A stretch of DNA of 64,000 bases, taken from Orientallactaga sibirica. Taxonomy: Eukaryota; Chordata; Mammalia; Rodentia; Dipodidae. Positions 1-11,439 of this stretch are shown in pieces. Position 1 is the stretch's first letter; each line of letters begins with the position of its first letter. Where the stretch lies: positions 124,001-188,000 of the forward strand of contig JAEOAD010000032.1 in NCBI GenBank assembly GCA_036365145.1, written 5' to 3'. Under the pieces are notes generated by a model. That model saw only the letters and a program-made list of their open reading frames with translations. It was not told the origin of the DNA and did no database searches. Position numbers and translations under genes: made by a program.

Positions 1-100
1 AAGGAATACCCAGGCTAGCCTGGACTACAGAGTGAGTTCCAGGTCAGTCTATTCTAGAGTGAGACCCTGGCTCAAAACAAGCACAACAAAACTGCAGTAA
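1..100 (+). mobile_element. B1 SINE, 3' half, cut by the window start
   Basis: The stretch reads 'ccaggctagcctggactac' then 'gtgagttccaggtcag' and 'gagtgagaccctggctcaaaac', which is the right half of a rodent B1 (7SL-RNA-derived) SINE in sense, followed by an A-rich tail. The 5' half lies outside the window. Confidence 0.7.
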
Positions 101-891
101 CAATAACAAAAAATAGAATTTGAGAGTTACCTCTGGCCTGGAGTGGAGACAACATTCTATACAACCCAAAGCATAAGATGATGGTCCTTGTCCTTAAGAG
201 AAAATTCAGCCAAACTTGTTGATCATGTGGCTGAGAGGCCACCCTTCTCCTAAAGACATACTGAGGAGGTGGGAGGAATATTTATTCCTTTAATGAGATA
301 CTGTAAACTGCAGAGGCCCCTTCCTCAGTGCAGTTGCTTGCAGATCCCCAGTGCCAAGCCTGCCCTCTTTTCTGTGTTCTACCTCAAATGTATAATTTTC
401 CATTTCCCCTCTTTCTATCTCTTTTTTGGATCCCAGCCCAAATCCTGAGCATACTTGCCCAGACTCTCTGGGTTTTCTCAGGCTTTCTCTGAAGGTACCC
501 CATACCCAATCAGCTGCATGCTCACCTTCATTGCTGAACCTGCCTGCTTTCAAGACCCCAACTCAAAAGGCATGACTCTCTACTTGTTATACATTTCATT
601 CCTCCCAGCAGCTGCCAAAGATTTATATCTTGCCTACCTGGTTGTTTTTCTCAAAGATAATAAAATTGTCTTTGAGCCGTCTTCTTGGTCTGTTTCTAAA
701 TTATTTTATTAATAACACTAAGAACCTGCAAAACTCCAGCTCCCTGGCAATACTTTTTATTAAAGGATGGAGATATTTCTGAAAGTGGGGATAACTGTCA
801 CCTACTTTTTATGTATTTGCTGAGGCAGAAGACATAGGAGGAGATGCTCTGGTTTGGATCTTAATTGTCTTCCAAAGGCTCATGTTAGGAA
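101..891. other. Intergenic stretch without a recognised feature
   Basis: No repeat family, exon or conserved motif is recognised. Two overlapping open frames of 85-87 codons on opposite strands (290-712) have no domain-like composition and look like chance frames. Confidence 0.5.
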
Positions 892-936
892 GTCTTTATT
901 ATTATTTTTATTTTTTAATTTTTGTTTATTTGCAAG

Positions 937-972
<36 letters not shown>

Positions 973-1114
973 GCAGACACACAGAGAATGGGCATGCCAG
1001 GGCTTCCAGCATGTGCCCCTTGTGCATCTGGCTTACATAGGTCCTGAAGAATTGAATCAGGATCCTTTGGCTTCACAGGCAAACGCCTTAACCACTAAGC
1101 CATTTCTCCAGCCC
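892..1114 (-). mobile_element. DIP-like tRNA-derived SINE
   Basis: Seen on the plus strand from its tail: a T-rich segment, a GA-rich run, 'gggcatgccagggcttccag', a 'gtgcatctggcttac' core, then 'aaccactaagccatttctccagcccc', the reverse complement of the tRNA-like head with its pol III A box. The head 'ggctggagagatggctnagcggttaagg' and B-box-like 'ggttnnattcc' recur in about twenty copies here. A 153-codon frame across this copy is a by-product of the repeat. Confidence 0.85.
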
Positions 1115-1361
1115 CTATTTTTAGTTTTTTTAGACAGAGCGCACATGAGAGGGAGTGACAGAGAGAAGGGGGGGGGAGAGAATTGGCATGCCAGAGCCTC
1201 AGCCACTGAAATTGAACTCCAGATACTTATACCACCTAGTGGGCATGCCTTGCACTTGCTTTACCTTGTGTGTCTGGCTTTCATGGGATTTGGAGAGTCA
1301 AACATGGGTCTTTAGGCTTCATAGGCAAGTGCCTTAATTGCTAAGCAATCTCTCCAGCCCC
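1115..1361 (-). mobile_element. DIP-like SINE, second copy abutting the first
   Basis: Immediately after the previous SINE, with the same layout: T-rich tail, GA run with a G9 tract, 'ggcatgccagagcctcagcc', 'tgcacttgctttacc', and the 'gctaagcaatctctccagccc' head. The head-to-tail arrangement suggests insertion of one SINE into the tail of another. Confidence 0.8.
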
Positions 1362-1402
1362 CTTTTTTTTTAGTAAAATGACTTAGTTATAAAATATTTA
1401 TA

Positions 1403-1577
1403 GCTGGGCATGGTGGCACACACCTTTAATCCCAGCACTTTGGAGGCAGAGGTAGGAGGATTGGCAAGAATTCAAGGTCACCCTCAGACTATATAGTGAA
1501 TTTCAGGTCAGCCTGGACTAGAGCAAGACCCTACCTTGAAAAACCAAAAAATAAAATAAAATAAAATAAAATAAAAA
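1403..1577 (+). mobile_element. B1 SINE with (AAAAT)n tail
   Basis: Full-length B1: 'gctgggcatggtggcacac', 'cccagcactttggaggcag', 'aggtaggaggattgg', then 'gaccctaccttgaaaaacc' and an (ATAAA)n tail. The 'gaggcagaggtaggagg' segment here is the local reference for the truncated B1 in the zinc-finger retrocopy at 37050-37100. Confidence 0.9.
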
Positions 1578-1599
1578 GTATTTATCAAGCCAGGCATAA

Positions 1600-2858
1600 C
1601 AAAACTACAAGAAATCTACAAATGATTGTACTTCTATGTGAGTTGGAATAAAAATAGTAGAGGCCAGTAAGCTAGAAAGAGGATATTATGGAAATATAAA
1701 GGGAGGGAGGACTTAACAGGATAGTATTGTATATGTGTAAGTAGAAGAACAGATTAATGGGGGTAGAAAGGCCTAAGTGAAGAGATTGATTTGAAGGAAA
1801 GGTGGGAGGAGGGCTAATAAAAATCTAAGAGTGTATGAATAAGTCTTATGGAAACATACCTTTTTGGACAATGGAACAACTGGAAGCCATAGATTATTCA
1901 GGGATGGGATACCTTTCAGTGAGTTATTGGCCAGGGAGGTCCTTGATGCCCCCAAAACATTACAGGCTATTGCCAAGGCTCTTGGTTTCCCACCAGGAAT
2001 AAATGGTAAGATCCTACTGCTAAAGACTCTATATACTTGGGCTGCAAGATCACTGAGAAATCTTACTGGAGCTGAGCTGAAAACCTCCTCTGTGTAGACC
2101 AGCTGACAGAAAGCTGGAAAAAGCTATGAGAGAGAGAAATCACCAGTGAAGATATTCAACAGTGGATATTGCAAGCCAGCCAGGCCAAATGAGCCAAAAG
2201 GTACAATAGTGGCATGTCTATTGTGGGGAAACCAACTACTCTCTAAATGGAATGGAGGCCCGGTCCATGGGAGGGAATCTGTGCCTGATACTGAAAACCT
2301 ATGACAAGGGTAGTCATGAGCCCTAGTGGGTGTTACATCTGCTTGTGTCTGGCTAAATGTATATACTATGCTCACCAAACTACCCAGTAATCACTTCTCT
2401 TAATGTTCATATCCATATATTAGTCCTATTCTCTCTTTTGGTTAGAGAAGCTTTTTTTCAGATGGTGGTGACTTTGGGATTACTCAGAAGGCACCATGGT
2501 GCTGAGAAGAAGGGTCAGAGGAGTGCTCAGCACTGAAACATCTCAAACCTACCTTCCAAGGCTCAGGGTCCATTGCCGAAGACCGGGCAGAAAGAATGTA
2601 AGAGCCAAAGGTAGGGTAGGACTCCTTACAACATCCTTCTCTAGACACAAAATGGCCTGGATATACATGACCTCGCAGTGCCTGCTACACCTACACAAGA
2701 CCATCATAAAAGGAGGAAAAATGATCAGGACATCAAAATAAAAGGCTGATTGAGAGGGGTATGTGAAGAATGGAGTTGCAAAGGGGAAAGTGGGGGGAGG
2801 GCTGGAATTACCGTGGGTTATTGTCTATAATTATGGAAGTTGTCAATAAAAACATACC
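1600..2858 (+). mobile_element. 5'-truncated L1, 3' UTR only (long type I tail)
   Basis: This plus-strand copy is similar along its length to the reverse complement of the type I 3' UTR that follows ORF2 in the L1 at 26300-27740. It runs from 'acttctatgtgagttgg' and 'gtagaagaacagattaatgg' to the terminal 'gtcaataaaaacat' with its AATAAA. The 3' UTR is over 1.2 kb, very long for an L1, and is the commonest L1 piece in the window. Its small open frames are not genes. Confidence 0.75.
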
Positions 2859-4120
2859 AGAAATCTAAGCATTGTATGGTACACTGGCTTACCTCCCCTA
2901 TAAGAATGTGTTTTGAAAATGGACATGAAACCATATTGGTTAGGGTTATAGTACTATTAATAAAGAAGTTGGGGGAAGTGCAAGGTGTGGGTTAGATCCC
3001 AGTCCCATGGAAGTTGGCTTTTTAATTCACCTACAGCTCGATGCCCTTTGTGTAGACCATTGGTTAATACACATGCTTTTCTTCTTGATATGTCCCTCAG
3101 CACCAGAGCCATCTTCAGGCGTACATCGTAGCAATGACTGAGCCTGTTGCAGCCTAAACCCATCTCCACAATCCGCCCTGGGAGCCAGCATTGGAACCTT
3201 GGCAGCATTTAGGGAATCCTGCATTTTGCTTTGGGTCCATTTCTGTATCCATCGGGCTCATGGTGGGAGTCTGTGGTGGAGAAAGAACTCACATAGTGAG
3301 ACCGGAAATCATCAGAAAGATTTCCTCTGCGGAAACTGACCCAAACCCTGGAGAACTACATTAATGCCTTCCCAGGGTGGAGCCTCAGTGAGAAGATGGC
3401 TTCCCTTGGCCCATCTCATAAAGGTTCTCCCACATCAACTGTCGTTCCAGCTACCAAACTTCCAGCACAGAGACACAGTGAAGCCACATCCAGACCATGT
3501 GATACCTACCTCATCCGCGAGCCAATCCCGTGAACATCCATTTGAGAACACAAGGAGTTCCATTTAAACATTTGTCAACCTCTCTGTTTCAAGAGGGACA
3601 CGGAACCCAAATCAATCATTGCATCAGTCAAACACTCAGCACGCAGCTAGACTTTCCAGAGGAACTGAAGCCCATGCTTCCTTTTGAGCAATTACTTACA
3701 CCTTTGTATTAATGTCTCCCTTCAGGCTTTGTGCTTCTGTCTTGCTGAGGAGTCCTTAAAGGTGCAGAGCATGCCATAGAAGTGTCTCCGGAAAGCATCA
3801 TGGGGCTGGGGAGTGGCTGAGGGATGTTGTGGGGTTTGAAGCCTTACAGCTCAGAGCTTAACCTGCTTGGTCATTCATGAGCAGGGATACTTGAAGTCTG
3901 TGATTTTGTCCCTCATGGGAAGTAGGGATAGTAATTTCTGCCTCCTGAAGTTCTTAGGAAAATCAAACACTAACTGGCCTGAATCCAGCACATTGCTGGG
4001 GCATCTTGGTGGGCTTCATCTACTTCCTTCTACCTTGTGCGCATCTGGGGAGACAGTGGTGGCTGTGCTAAGGTTGGTACTGTAGTCACCTGCTCACCAG
4101 CAGAGGGTGTTGGGCCTTTA
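2859..4120. other. Mostly unrecognised; possible old MaLR LTR within
   Basis: The part at about 3150-3530 reads on the minus strand like a decayed mammalian MaLR LTR ('tggtctggatgtggcttcac', then 'ccaccacagactcccacc'), but it is too diverged for a firm call. The rest shows nothing recognisable. A CTCF-like core lies at 4097-4111 and is listed separately. Confidence 0.35.
4097..4111 (+). promoter_or_regulatory. CTCF-like core motif
   Basis: CCAGCAGAGGGTGTT matches the CTCF core consensus (CCASYAGRKGGCRSY) at the first eleven positions and departs at positions 12 and 14. Motif only; no evidence of binding. Confidence 0.3.
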
Positions 4121-4507
4121 ACTTTTTTTCATTGACAGCCTCCACATATATAGACAATATACTGCTATCATAATTCTCTCCTACCACCTTCCCATTTCCC
4201 CTTCTGAAGCCCCCCTCCAGTGAATTCTTTCTTCTTTTCAACTAGTCTTCTATTTTCTGTTTTGATGTCATTATTTCATCCTCTCCTATTATGTAGGCCT
4301 TGTGTAGTACTGTCAGACGCTGTGAGGCCATGAATAACACAGTCACTTTGTGTCTGAAAGACAATTGCGAAGCACGCTTGCCCTTACTTTGGCTCTTACA
4401 TTCTTTCTGCCACCTCTTCCACAATGTTTCCTGAGCCTTGGAGGATGTGATAGAGATGTATCAGTGCTGAACACTCCTCTGTCACTTCTTTTTAGCACTT
4501 TGGTCAT

Positions 4508-4654
4508 TTTTTTCTGAGATAGTGTCTCACTCTAACCCAGGCTGACCTGGAATCCACTATGTAATCTTAGGCTTAGGCTGGCCTCAAACTCAGAGGTCTT
4601 TCTAACTCTTCCTCCTGAGTGGTGATTGAAGGCAGGCACCACCATGCCAAGCTT
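4508..4654 (-). mobile_element. B1 SINE, diverged
   Basis: 'gtctcactctaacccaggc', 'gacctggaatccactatg', 'ggctggcctcaaactcaga' and 'aggcaccaccatgcc' follow B1 in reverse. It is inserted in the L1 tail beside a DIP SINE. Confidence 0.75.
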
Positions 4655-4657
4655 ATG

Positions 4658-4866
4658 TTTTTAAAAATATTTTGCTTTATTTATTTGCAAGGAGAGAGAG
4701 AGAGAGAGAACGAACAGACAAGCCAGGGCATCTTGCCACTTGCAAATGAACTCCAGACACATGTGTCACTTTGTATATTGGGCTTTATGTGGGTACTGGG
4801 GAATTGAATCTGGGCTGTCATACTTTGCAAGAAAGCGTGTTAAACTGCTGAGCCATCTCTCAAGCC
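4658..4866 (-). mobile_element. DIP-like SINE
   Basis: T/A-rich tail, (GA)n, 'ccagggcatcttgccac', 'tgggtactggggaattgaa' and the head 'ctgctgagccatctctcaagccc'. It sits next to the B1 inside the L1 3' UTR. Confidence 0.8.
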
Positions 4867-4963
4867 CACCTCAGTCATTTCCGAGTCTCCTCAGTGGTCA
4901 CCAGCATCTGGTATCTTGCTAACTTGCTAAAGGGAAGGTTCTTTAACCAAAAGTGAAAGTAGC

Positions 4964-5354
4964 TGTGGTAGTTTGAATATATGTCCCCCAATATATTCAT
5001 TGTTTTATTACTTTATAGTTTGCATCTGCAATCACCTTCCTAGAGGCAATGTCACTGGGGTCTGGTCTTAAGATGTTAATGGTGGGTTTGAGATTCCATT
5101 GTAAAGATATGCAAATGTGCCTAGCAGGAGTTCCTGAAGTGTGCTGTGTGACCTTTTGGCTGTAGTTTTGCTCTGTGTGCTGTGGTGGCTGGTTGGCTTT
5201 TGTTCTCTCTGCCTGGCCTTGTGAGAGCAGGCCGCTACTTCTGCCGTTATGGAACTTCCCCTGGATCTGTAAGCTTCAATAAATAATATCCCTTCCTCCA
5301 TAACTGTGCCTGGTGTGGAAGTTCATCTCAGCGAACCTGAAGCTGTCTGCTACA
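4964..5354 (+). mobile_element. Solo ERVL-MaLR LTR with perfect 5-bp TSD
   Basis: A 391-bp element that starts TGTGGTAGTTTGAATA and ends CTGCTACA, the TG...CA ends of an LTR. It has an AATAAA near 5276 preceding a U5-like end. GTAGC flanks it on both sides (4959-4963 and 5355-5359), and removing it restores 'agtagcattaatatatggg' of the host L1 tail. The 5-bp duplication and the sequence style fit the mammalian apparent LTR retrotransposon (MaLR) group. No internal region or second LTR is present, so it is a solo LTR. Confidence 0.85.
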
Positions 5355-5945
5355 GTAGCATTAATATATGGGCATAAATATAAGTGTTTAGAGGAGAGTT
5401 TGGTGGGTATAATATATCCATGTAGCCAGACAACAGTGGTAGTTTCCTCTCCTAAGGCTTATGACCTCCCCAGCCATAGGATTTTGATTAGGTTTTCAGT
5501 GCTAGGCATGAATTCCCTCCCATGGAGCAGGCTTTGAGTCTCATCAGAGAGCAGTTGGTTTCCCCCATTGCATCAATTGGTACACTTTGCTTGTCTGGTC
5601 AGCTGTTAAGGTTGCAGGGTCCACCACTGGTTAAGACCATTGATAACTTTTATCCTCCAACAGGCTGCATTAGCTCTTTCTAGCATTCTGACAATCAACA
5701 GGGAAGAAGCCCAGCTCCAGCTTGATTTCTCAGTGACCTGCAGCCCAAGCATGTGGAATCTTCAGCAATTGGGTCTTACCATCTACTTCTGATGGGAAAC
5801 CAAGAGCCCTGGAAATAGCCTTCAATGATTTGGGGGGCATCAGGGACCTCCCAGACCAAGAACTCATTGGAAGGTATCCCACCCCTGGCACTGAAATTGT
5901 TCTAAGAACAATCTATGGCATCAGGGCATATTATTATCATCCACT

Positions 5946-6724
5946 TCCACAGGGAACTTGAGATTGATTATGGATACTGGAAGAAACATTGAGGTCAGAA
6001 GAAACTAATCCATGACAAGAATGTGTATCCTGTCTCTGAAGGACATAAATAAGTGTCCACTGAGTCCCCCTACCAAGACATACTAGCTAGTCCTCTGAGG
6101 AATGATGCCACATTGGTGGTTCTGAACTTACCTTTGCTGTTGGAAAACTAGGAAGTAAACAACAGTGGGCAGATTAGATTTGGGAAGAAGTCCACTTATT
6201 GTTGAATTTTACAGAGTAGCCCCATTCCCAATTCTATGACCATTTATCCAGTAGGCACCCATTAAGAAAGAAGGAAATGGGGTGCCTTAAATAAAGGCTA
6301 AGATATTCATAAGATGTGTGTGTAGAAAAAAGTTGACCAAGGGGCCCAATTTACTTAGATCGTTCAAATTCTTAAATAACCCTCTTTTGCATAAATTGAC
6401 CTGGCTATTTCCCGATAACTTATTTATTTGAATATTTCTTAGGCAGTTGATGAATCTTATGTATGTTCAAAGCCTTGAACCATACTAGCAGCTCACCTAG
6501 AGAGATTGTTCAAGAAATGTAATTTCTTTTCTCCTGCCACTCTAAATTTTCACAATTTACAGGCATGTAAACACTATTTAGAAAAGCCCAAAGAAACACT
6601 CCAGTCTTAGTCTCAAGTGAGATGCCATTTCAGAAAAAGCTTGTCACTTATGTATGTACTGATGCGTTTTGTTGTGGGGAGGTCCAGTGTGTGCTGTGGT
6701 ACTCCCCTGGGAGAAGGCACGGGG
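5946..6724. other. AT-rich stretch without a recognised feature
   Basis: The first part may be further decayed L1 3' UTR. The remainder shows no repeat, exon or motif that I can name. Confidence 0.4.
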
Positions 6725-7195
6725 AAGAACACTTTTAAAAAATTTATATTATTCTGATTTTACATTCATAGTATTGGCTCCATTATCCCCCTCTCTGTCC
6801 TCCCTCCTCCAAAGGGACTCTCATCAATGGGGAATGTGGGTCATGCATTGTGGGGGTAGTCAAGAGTTCTGGGGGGTAGGCCCAAGTCTCTGTGCATAAT
6901 GCCCCAACTTGTGATTCTTTAAGCCCCCTCTTCCATGAGTTTCCCTGAGCCACATTGGGGTCATTTTAGTGACAAGGTTTTGGGAGCCTCTGTGTCTCTG
7001 GATATCTGGCTTAGTTGGAATTGGATGTTTTCTGTGTTTATCTCCTTCAGCATTTTTCTGGTGTCGTGATCACCACGAACACTGTATTCTTGCCCTTCCC
7101 CTGTATTACTCTATGGTTTCAGCTGGGGCCCTGGCCTCACACATCTCTCTTCTAGATTGACTTGGCTGTCATTTTGCCGTAATGAACTATAATGG
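6725..7195 (-). mobile_element. 5'-truncated L1, type II 3' UTR
   Basis: A second L1 tail type. On the plus strand it starts 'aaaaaatttatattattctg', then 'ttggctccattatccccc', 'ctcatcaatggggaatgtg', 'ggtcatgcattgtggggg' and 'tatctggcttagttggaat'. The same order recurs at 23425 (minus) and 53311-54565 (plus), which supports one L1 subfamily distinct from the type I tail. Confidence 0.75.
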
Positions 7196-7199
7196 TTCT

Positions 7200-7425
7200 T
7201 ATTCTTGTATTTTAAAAAATTTTCTTTATTTATTGTTTGTAAGCAGAGAGATAGAGAAAAGAGACAGACAGACAGAATGGGCACACCATGGCCTCCAACT
7301 GCTGAAATGAACTCCAGATGCATGTACCGCTTTGTGCATCTGCCTTTATGTGGGTCCTGGGGAATTCAACTTAGTCATTAGGCTTTTCAGACAAGTGCCT
7401 TAACCACTAAGCCCTGCTGTGAGTC
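7200..7425 (-). mobile_element. DIP-like SINE
   Basis: 'ttatttattgtttgtaagc' tail, GA/CAGA run, 'gggcacaccatggcctcc', 'atgtgggtcctggggaatt' and head 'ttaaccactaagccctgctg'; the head is slightly decayed. Confidence 0.75.
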
Positions 7426-7582
7426 CTTTTAGTAGATCATCAAAGTTGAGGTTGAGGACCATTACACAATGGGACACCAGGTCCACACACTCATAATCTG
7501 TGCCAATTCTTACCAGTCCATGCAAGCTCACTTCCACATTACTATGATACCAACCTTGTTTTTCCAAATCATGAGCAATAGA

Positions 7583-7790
7583 GGTTGCAGTGTGAATGTA
7601 ATTTGTGCTCCATGGGCTTGTGTTTGAACACTGAGTCCCCAGGTGGCACTGTTTGAGGTTGTGGAACTTTTAGGAAATGGAGCCTTGTTGGAGGAAGTGC
7701 ATTGGCTTTGTGTGGGTCCTAGGGACTCTAACCTGGGCTGAGAGGCTTGCAAGCAAGCATCTTTAACCACTGAGCAATCTTCCCAGCCCA
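7583..7790 (+). mobile_element. MaLR LTR fragment joined to a partial DIP SINE
   Basis: 'cttgtgtttgaacactgag', 'ccccaggtggcactgtttg' and 'ggagccttgttggaggaag' follow the 5' half of a mammalian MaLR LTR in sense (to about 7700). It then turns into the 3' portion of a reversed DIP SINE ('tgtgggtcctagggactc', 'accactgagcaatcttccc') ending near 7790. Confidence 0.55.
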
Positions 7791-7851
7791 TGACTTTTTA
7801 GCTTAGAAAGTTGGCACTTTATGACCTACTACCCCTTAACCTCTGGGAAGG

Positions 7852-8241
7852 TGTACTAGAGTTCTCTAGAGGAAGAAAACTAATAGAATGAGTACATGTT
7901 ATAAAGGGGATTTGTTAGATTAGCTTACAGGTTATGGGCTGGGCATTCCAACAATGGTATTTTTGTGATTTTATTTTTTCGGTGTTGAGGACCAAACCCA
8001 GGACCTTGTGCTTGCAAGGCAAGAGCTCATCTACTGAGCTAAATCCCCAGACCCCAGTCCAACAATGGCTATTTTCTGGCTTTAGAATCAGAGAACCTGG
8101 TAGCTACTAGGTCCATGAAGCTAGATGCTTCAGTTCCAACCTGGCATTGAAGGTCTAGAGATTTCTGGAGAGTTGCTGGTTTTCAGTCCACATTGGAAGA
8201 CTGAGGAAAATGGGCTCCAGTGTCCACAAAGGCTGGCAACA
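7852..8241 (-). mobile_element. ERVL-MaLR solo LTR, split by an ID-like SINE
   Basis: Read on the minus strand the element begins TGTTGCCAGCC and ends near 'cctctagagaactctagtaca'. A second copy at 43823-44104 shows the same order and the same ends. The flanks (GAAGG and ATAGG) only partly match, as expected for an old insertion. An ID-like SINE with its own 17-bp TSD lies inside. Confidence 0.65.
7964..8057 (-). mobile_element. ID-like tRNA SINE inside the LTR, TSD visible
   Basis: Reversed short tRNA-derived SINE: 'accaaacccaggaccttgtg', 'gagctcatctactgagct' and 'aaatccccagacccc'. It is bracketed by tccaacaatggtatttt (7947-7963) and tccaacaatggctatttt (8058-8075), a duplication with one indel that fits L1-driven insertion. 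Confidence 0.75.
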
Positions 8242-8261
8242 ATAGGGCAGATGTCTGTACT

Positions 8262-8740
8262 GGTGTTTGGGTCCCCTAAGGCCAGCCCAGGAGGGACGGC
8301 AGGGTCTCTGCCGAGTTGGGGGTGAGAAATGCGGAATCATGACACAGACTCCGGGAGTTGGGTGGAAGCAGCAGAGGGTGAGCTGCAGCAAACTCATTTA
8401 TTCGAGGAAGTGCAGCGGGTTTTAAGGGGCTTGGCTGGCCAATCATTGTATGGGGTGGTCCCCTTTTTGTGACCAATGACAGCCTGTCTCTGGACAGGTC
8501 ATCTCATAGCAGGTTTCTCGCAAGCATGGGACTGTAGCTGTTGTCACGCCAGGCCTGCACAGAATGCCATGTTCACAGAAGCCACTTCCTGGTTTCTTCT
8601 GCCATGTGGTCTGGCTAGGGCCTGACCTGCATTGTGCTATATATACTGGTACCATTATTCTCTTGGAGATTATTTGCATATAGTCTATTGTCAGAAGGGG
8701 CATTCAACCTGGGGGAAGACCTTCCTTCCTTGATCAAACT
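8262..8740 (-). mobile_element. Possible solo LTR of a class II-type retrovirus
   Basis: On the minus strand a TATA-like 'agtatatatagcac' near 8640 and an AATAAA near 8400 are followed by a short C/T-rich stretch ending in 'cccaaaca'. This TATA/polyA/U5-like order resembles an ERV LTR. No clean TSD or second LTR was found, so the family and exact ends are uncertain. Confidence 0.4.
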
Positions 8741-9039
8741 TTCCTGGAAATCTCTCCCTACCCAGAGACCTGTTCACAAGGTATGTTTCTTACTTGATTC
8801 ATAATCTGTTTAATTTGACAGTAGAATTTAATGATTACAGAAGGATTAGGGAGGACAGGCCCTTGGAAGAGTAATTTCTTTAAAAAACTCTCAAACATTT
8901 GATGAATTTCCAAGTTACTGAATATGAAGAAGCACTGGAAAGATGGCACCCAGAGAGGGCAAAGAAGATCCCTCCATACATTACCCTAGAGCCCCCTTCA
9001 TCTGATGGTCACCTCTGATTGTTTAGAAATATTTAATCA

Positions 9040-9610
9040 CTTATTTATTTTATTGACAACTTCCATAATTACAGACAATAAACCATGATATTTCCCTCCC
9101 TTCCCCCACTTTCCCCTTCACAACTCCACTCACTCTCCATCATATTGAATTCCTCTCTCTGTTAGTCTCTTTTTCATTTTTAGTCTCTCTTTCACTTTGA
9201 TGTTATCATCTTTGCCTCCTATTATGAGGGTCATGTGAAGGTATTGCTAGACACTGAGAGGTCATGGATATCGAGGCCAATTTCTGTCTGGACGATTGTA
9301 TTGTAAGCAGTCCTACCCTTTCTTTGGCTCTTACATTCTTTCTGCCACCTCTTCCTCAAAGGACCGTAATCCTTGGAAGGTGTGATAGAGATGTTTTAGT
9401 GCTAAATAGTTCTCTGTCAGTTCTTCTCATCACTATGGTGCCTTTGGGGTCATCCCAGTGGTCAATGCCATCTGGTTCTTCTAACCAAAAGTGAGAGTAG
9501 CATTAATATATGGGTATGAATGTTAAGCAAAGTGCTTATTGGGCAGTTTGGTGAGCATAGTATATGCAGTTAGCCAGACAAGAACACGCAGTACACTCCT
9601 AGGGCTCATT
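9040..9610 (-). mobile_element. 5'-truncated L1, type I 3' UTR
   Basis: Starts 'tttattgacaacttccataa', then 'ctccactcactctccatcat', 'ttcctctctctgttagtc', 'ctttggctcttacattctt' and 'gtagcattaatatatgggt', collinear with the tail at 24902. It is cut off near 'ctcctagggctcatt'. Confidence 0.8.
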
Positions 9611-9710
9611 GCAATTTTTAAAAATAATAAACCAGTAAACAGAAGAAAAGCATTTTCCTGTGATATGAGTTTTTCTAACAAATTGTTGGCCCAAGGTGGG
9701 GGGGGGAGGT

Positions 9711-9960
9711 TGTGGTAACTTTAATTTAAATTGGTGAGGAGTATAGGCCAAAACCTGGAACTTGAAGTTACTATCTGAAGTGGGGGCTGTTTAGTGGGGA
9801 GTGAGCCCTTCGATTTGGGATCTGACATTCAGGTAGAAAGTGTCAGAACTGAACTGAATAAGAAGACACTTGATTGGTGTCCTGCTGGTGAAGTGGTTGC
9901 TGTGGAGAACAAAACTTCTAAGCATCTGGTCACAGAAGTGTTCTCTGTTGAGGTTCTTTC
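9711..9960 (+). mobile_element. Ancient ERVL-type LTR fragment (MLT2-like)
   Basis: 'tgtggtaactttaatttaa', 'aacctggaacttgaag', 'gtgagcccttcgatttggg', 'aaagtgtcagaactgaactg' and 'gacacttgattggtgtcctg' follow, as I remember it, the order of placental MLT2 LTRs. It is a mammal-wide relic rather than a recent insertion. Confidence 0.5.
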
Positions 9961-10560
9961 CATGACACCCTAGTTCAGATCCCCCTTGCTCTGGGGAGGA
10001 ACTCTTTGACTGTCTTTATGGCAGCTGACTGCTCCACAGACTGTTCCTCATCCCCCAGCCAGTGCACTTGTTTTATTGGCTTCTAGGTAGGCTTCAGCAG
10101 TAAGAGTGCAGGAGGAATGGAGCCACCAGGGCAGGATTTTCCCTCCCATAGCTTTGGGAAGACCTGATAATTGTTGTGTCTTCTTGGTTGTTCCAGTTTC
10201 TTTTGGGTGACTTGATCTGGGTAAAGCATGTAATTCTACCTCTTGCCCTGGTCACTGTGTTCCTCCTGCACTTAAGTTGCTTAAACCTGACCAGAAGCCA
10301 GTAAAACAAGAGCCTCCGCAAGCAACCTTCAGGGTTAGTTTTGGAAGGGCAAGGAGTCCCTCCCAAAGCAAGGAGGCTCTAAAATGGGTTGTCAGGGGAA
10401 GGAACCTCAACACAGAACACTTCCGTGCCCAGATGCAAAGAAAACAAGCAATTTTGATATATGAAAACAGAGAAGGAATTCAAGAGAAAGGGTAGAATCA
10501 GCCCAAGAGGGCAATAGAGGTCAGTCCATACAATCTGTGGGGAATGAAAAAATAAATCCA
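9961..10560. other. Unrecognised intergenic sequence
   Basis: No identifiable repeat or gene. Open frames of up to 90 codons on both strands overlap without family resemblance. Confidence 0.4.
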
Positions 10561-10755
10561 AGGGGCCCAGGAGATGACTCGGTGGTTAAAAGACACTAGC
10601 TTGCAAAGCCTGCTGGTCCAGGGTTCAATGCCCCAGTACCTTTGTAAAGCCAGATGCACAAAGTGTCATATGTGGTTTGTAGTTTGTTTGCAGTATAAGA
10701 GACCTTGGCATGCCACCCCCACCTCAAATGAATAAAATATACTTAGAAAATCCAA
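10561..10755 (+). mobile_element. DIP-like SINE
   Basis: Sense copy: 'ggcccaggagatgactcgg', 'ggtccagggttcaatgcccc' (B-box region), 'agccagatgcacaaagtg' and the AATAAA-containing tail 'aatgaataaaatatac'. Diverged from consensus. Confidence 0.8.
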
Positions 10756-11439
10756 GATAAAAGCTATGCCATGAATTAGAAGCACACATGATTTAACTCA
10801 AAACAGCAGTGAAGAAGGTTCCAAAAGGCAGTTAAAACCTTTTCCTATGTGAAATTCATGCAAGATCATAAATCACTGTTATAGAATGTGCCTTTATTTT
10901 TAAGATGAATTGAAGCAGTAGGTACATGATAATTTATTTCACTTTCAGGCAAAGATCTTCCTCCTCCTCTTCATACTCCAGGGTTGACATTGGACTCATA
11001 AAAAGGAATATGTAATTCTAGCATTTGACTTGGCCTTGTGGTAAAAAATAGTGCTATGTTAATATAAATGTTATTTATTGATTGTGTGTGTTTAAAGTCA
11101 ACCTAAGTATAGAAAAGGGAAGTCTTGATTTTAGCTGACACAGAGGCTTTAAAAGCACCTATAAAATATATTAAAAATATAAAAGTAAAATGAAGTTGTA
11201 GGAGGTCAAGGGCAGAGAGTGGGAGAGAAGGTTAGGGTACCACTCCTCTCAATTTGAAAAGGGAAGAAGGATCCCAATGATTTAGATGGAACAAGTTTTA
11301 GAGCACTACTCTGTTATTCAAAAGTGTTAAAGCAGTCTTCATAGAATTAAAATCACATTGCAGTTGTAAAATATTAGAAGAGTGGGTTTACATGTGAGTT
11401 CAATAGGTCCAGCCTCCAACTGTAAAATCAGAAAGAAGT
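10756..11439. other. AT-rich stretch without a recognised feature
   Basis: No SINE, LTR or L1 landmark and no coding potential is seen. Confidence 0.4.

Larger units (their letters stand above)
4121..5945 (-). mobile_element. L1 type I 3' UTR tail, split by B1, DIP and a MaLR LTR
   Basis: Begins on the plus strand with 'actttttttcattgacagcc', the reversed 3' end, and continues through landmarks shared with the other tails: 'cactgacagcctccacat'-like start, 'ttggctcttacattctttc', 'gtagcattaatatatggg' and 'caagagccctggaaatagcc'. It is broken at 4508-4866 by B1 plus DIP and at 4964-5354 by a solo LTR. Removing these restores collinearity with the tails at 9040 and 11741. Confidence 0.75.

Noticed and set aside
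854..1315. 153-codon plus-strand open frame
   Set aside because: Runs antisense through two DIP-like SINEs; the Arg/Glu-rich part is the GA repeat.
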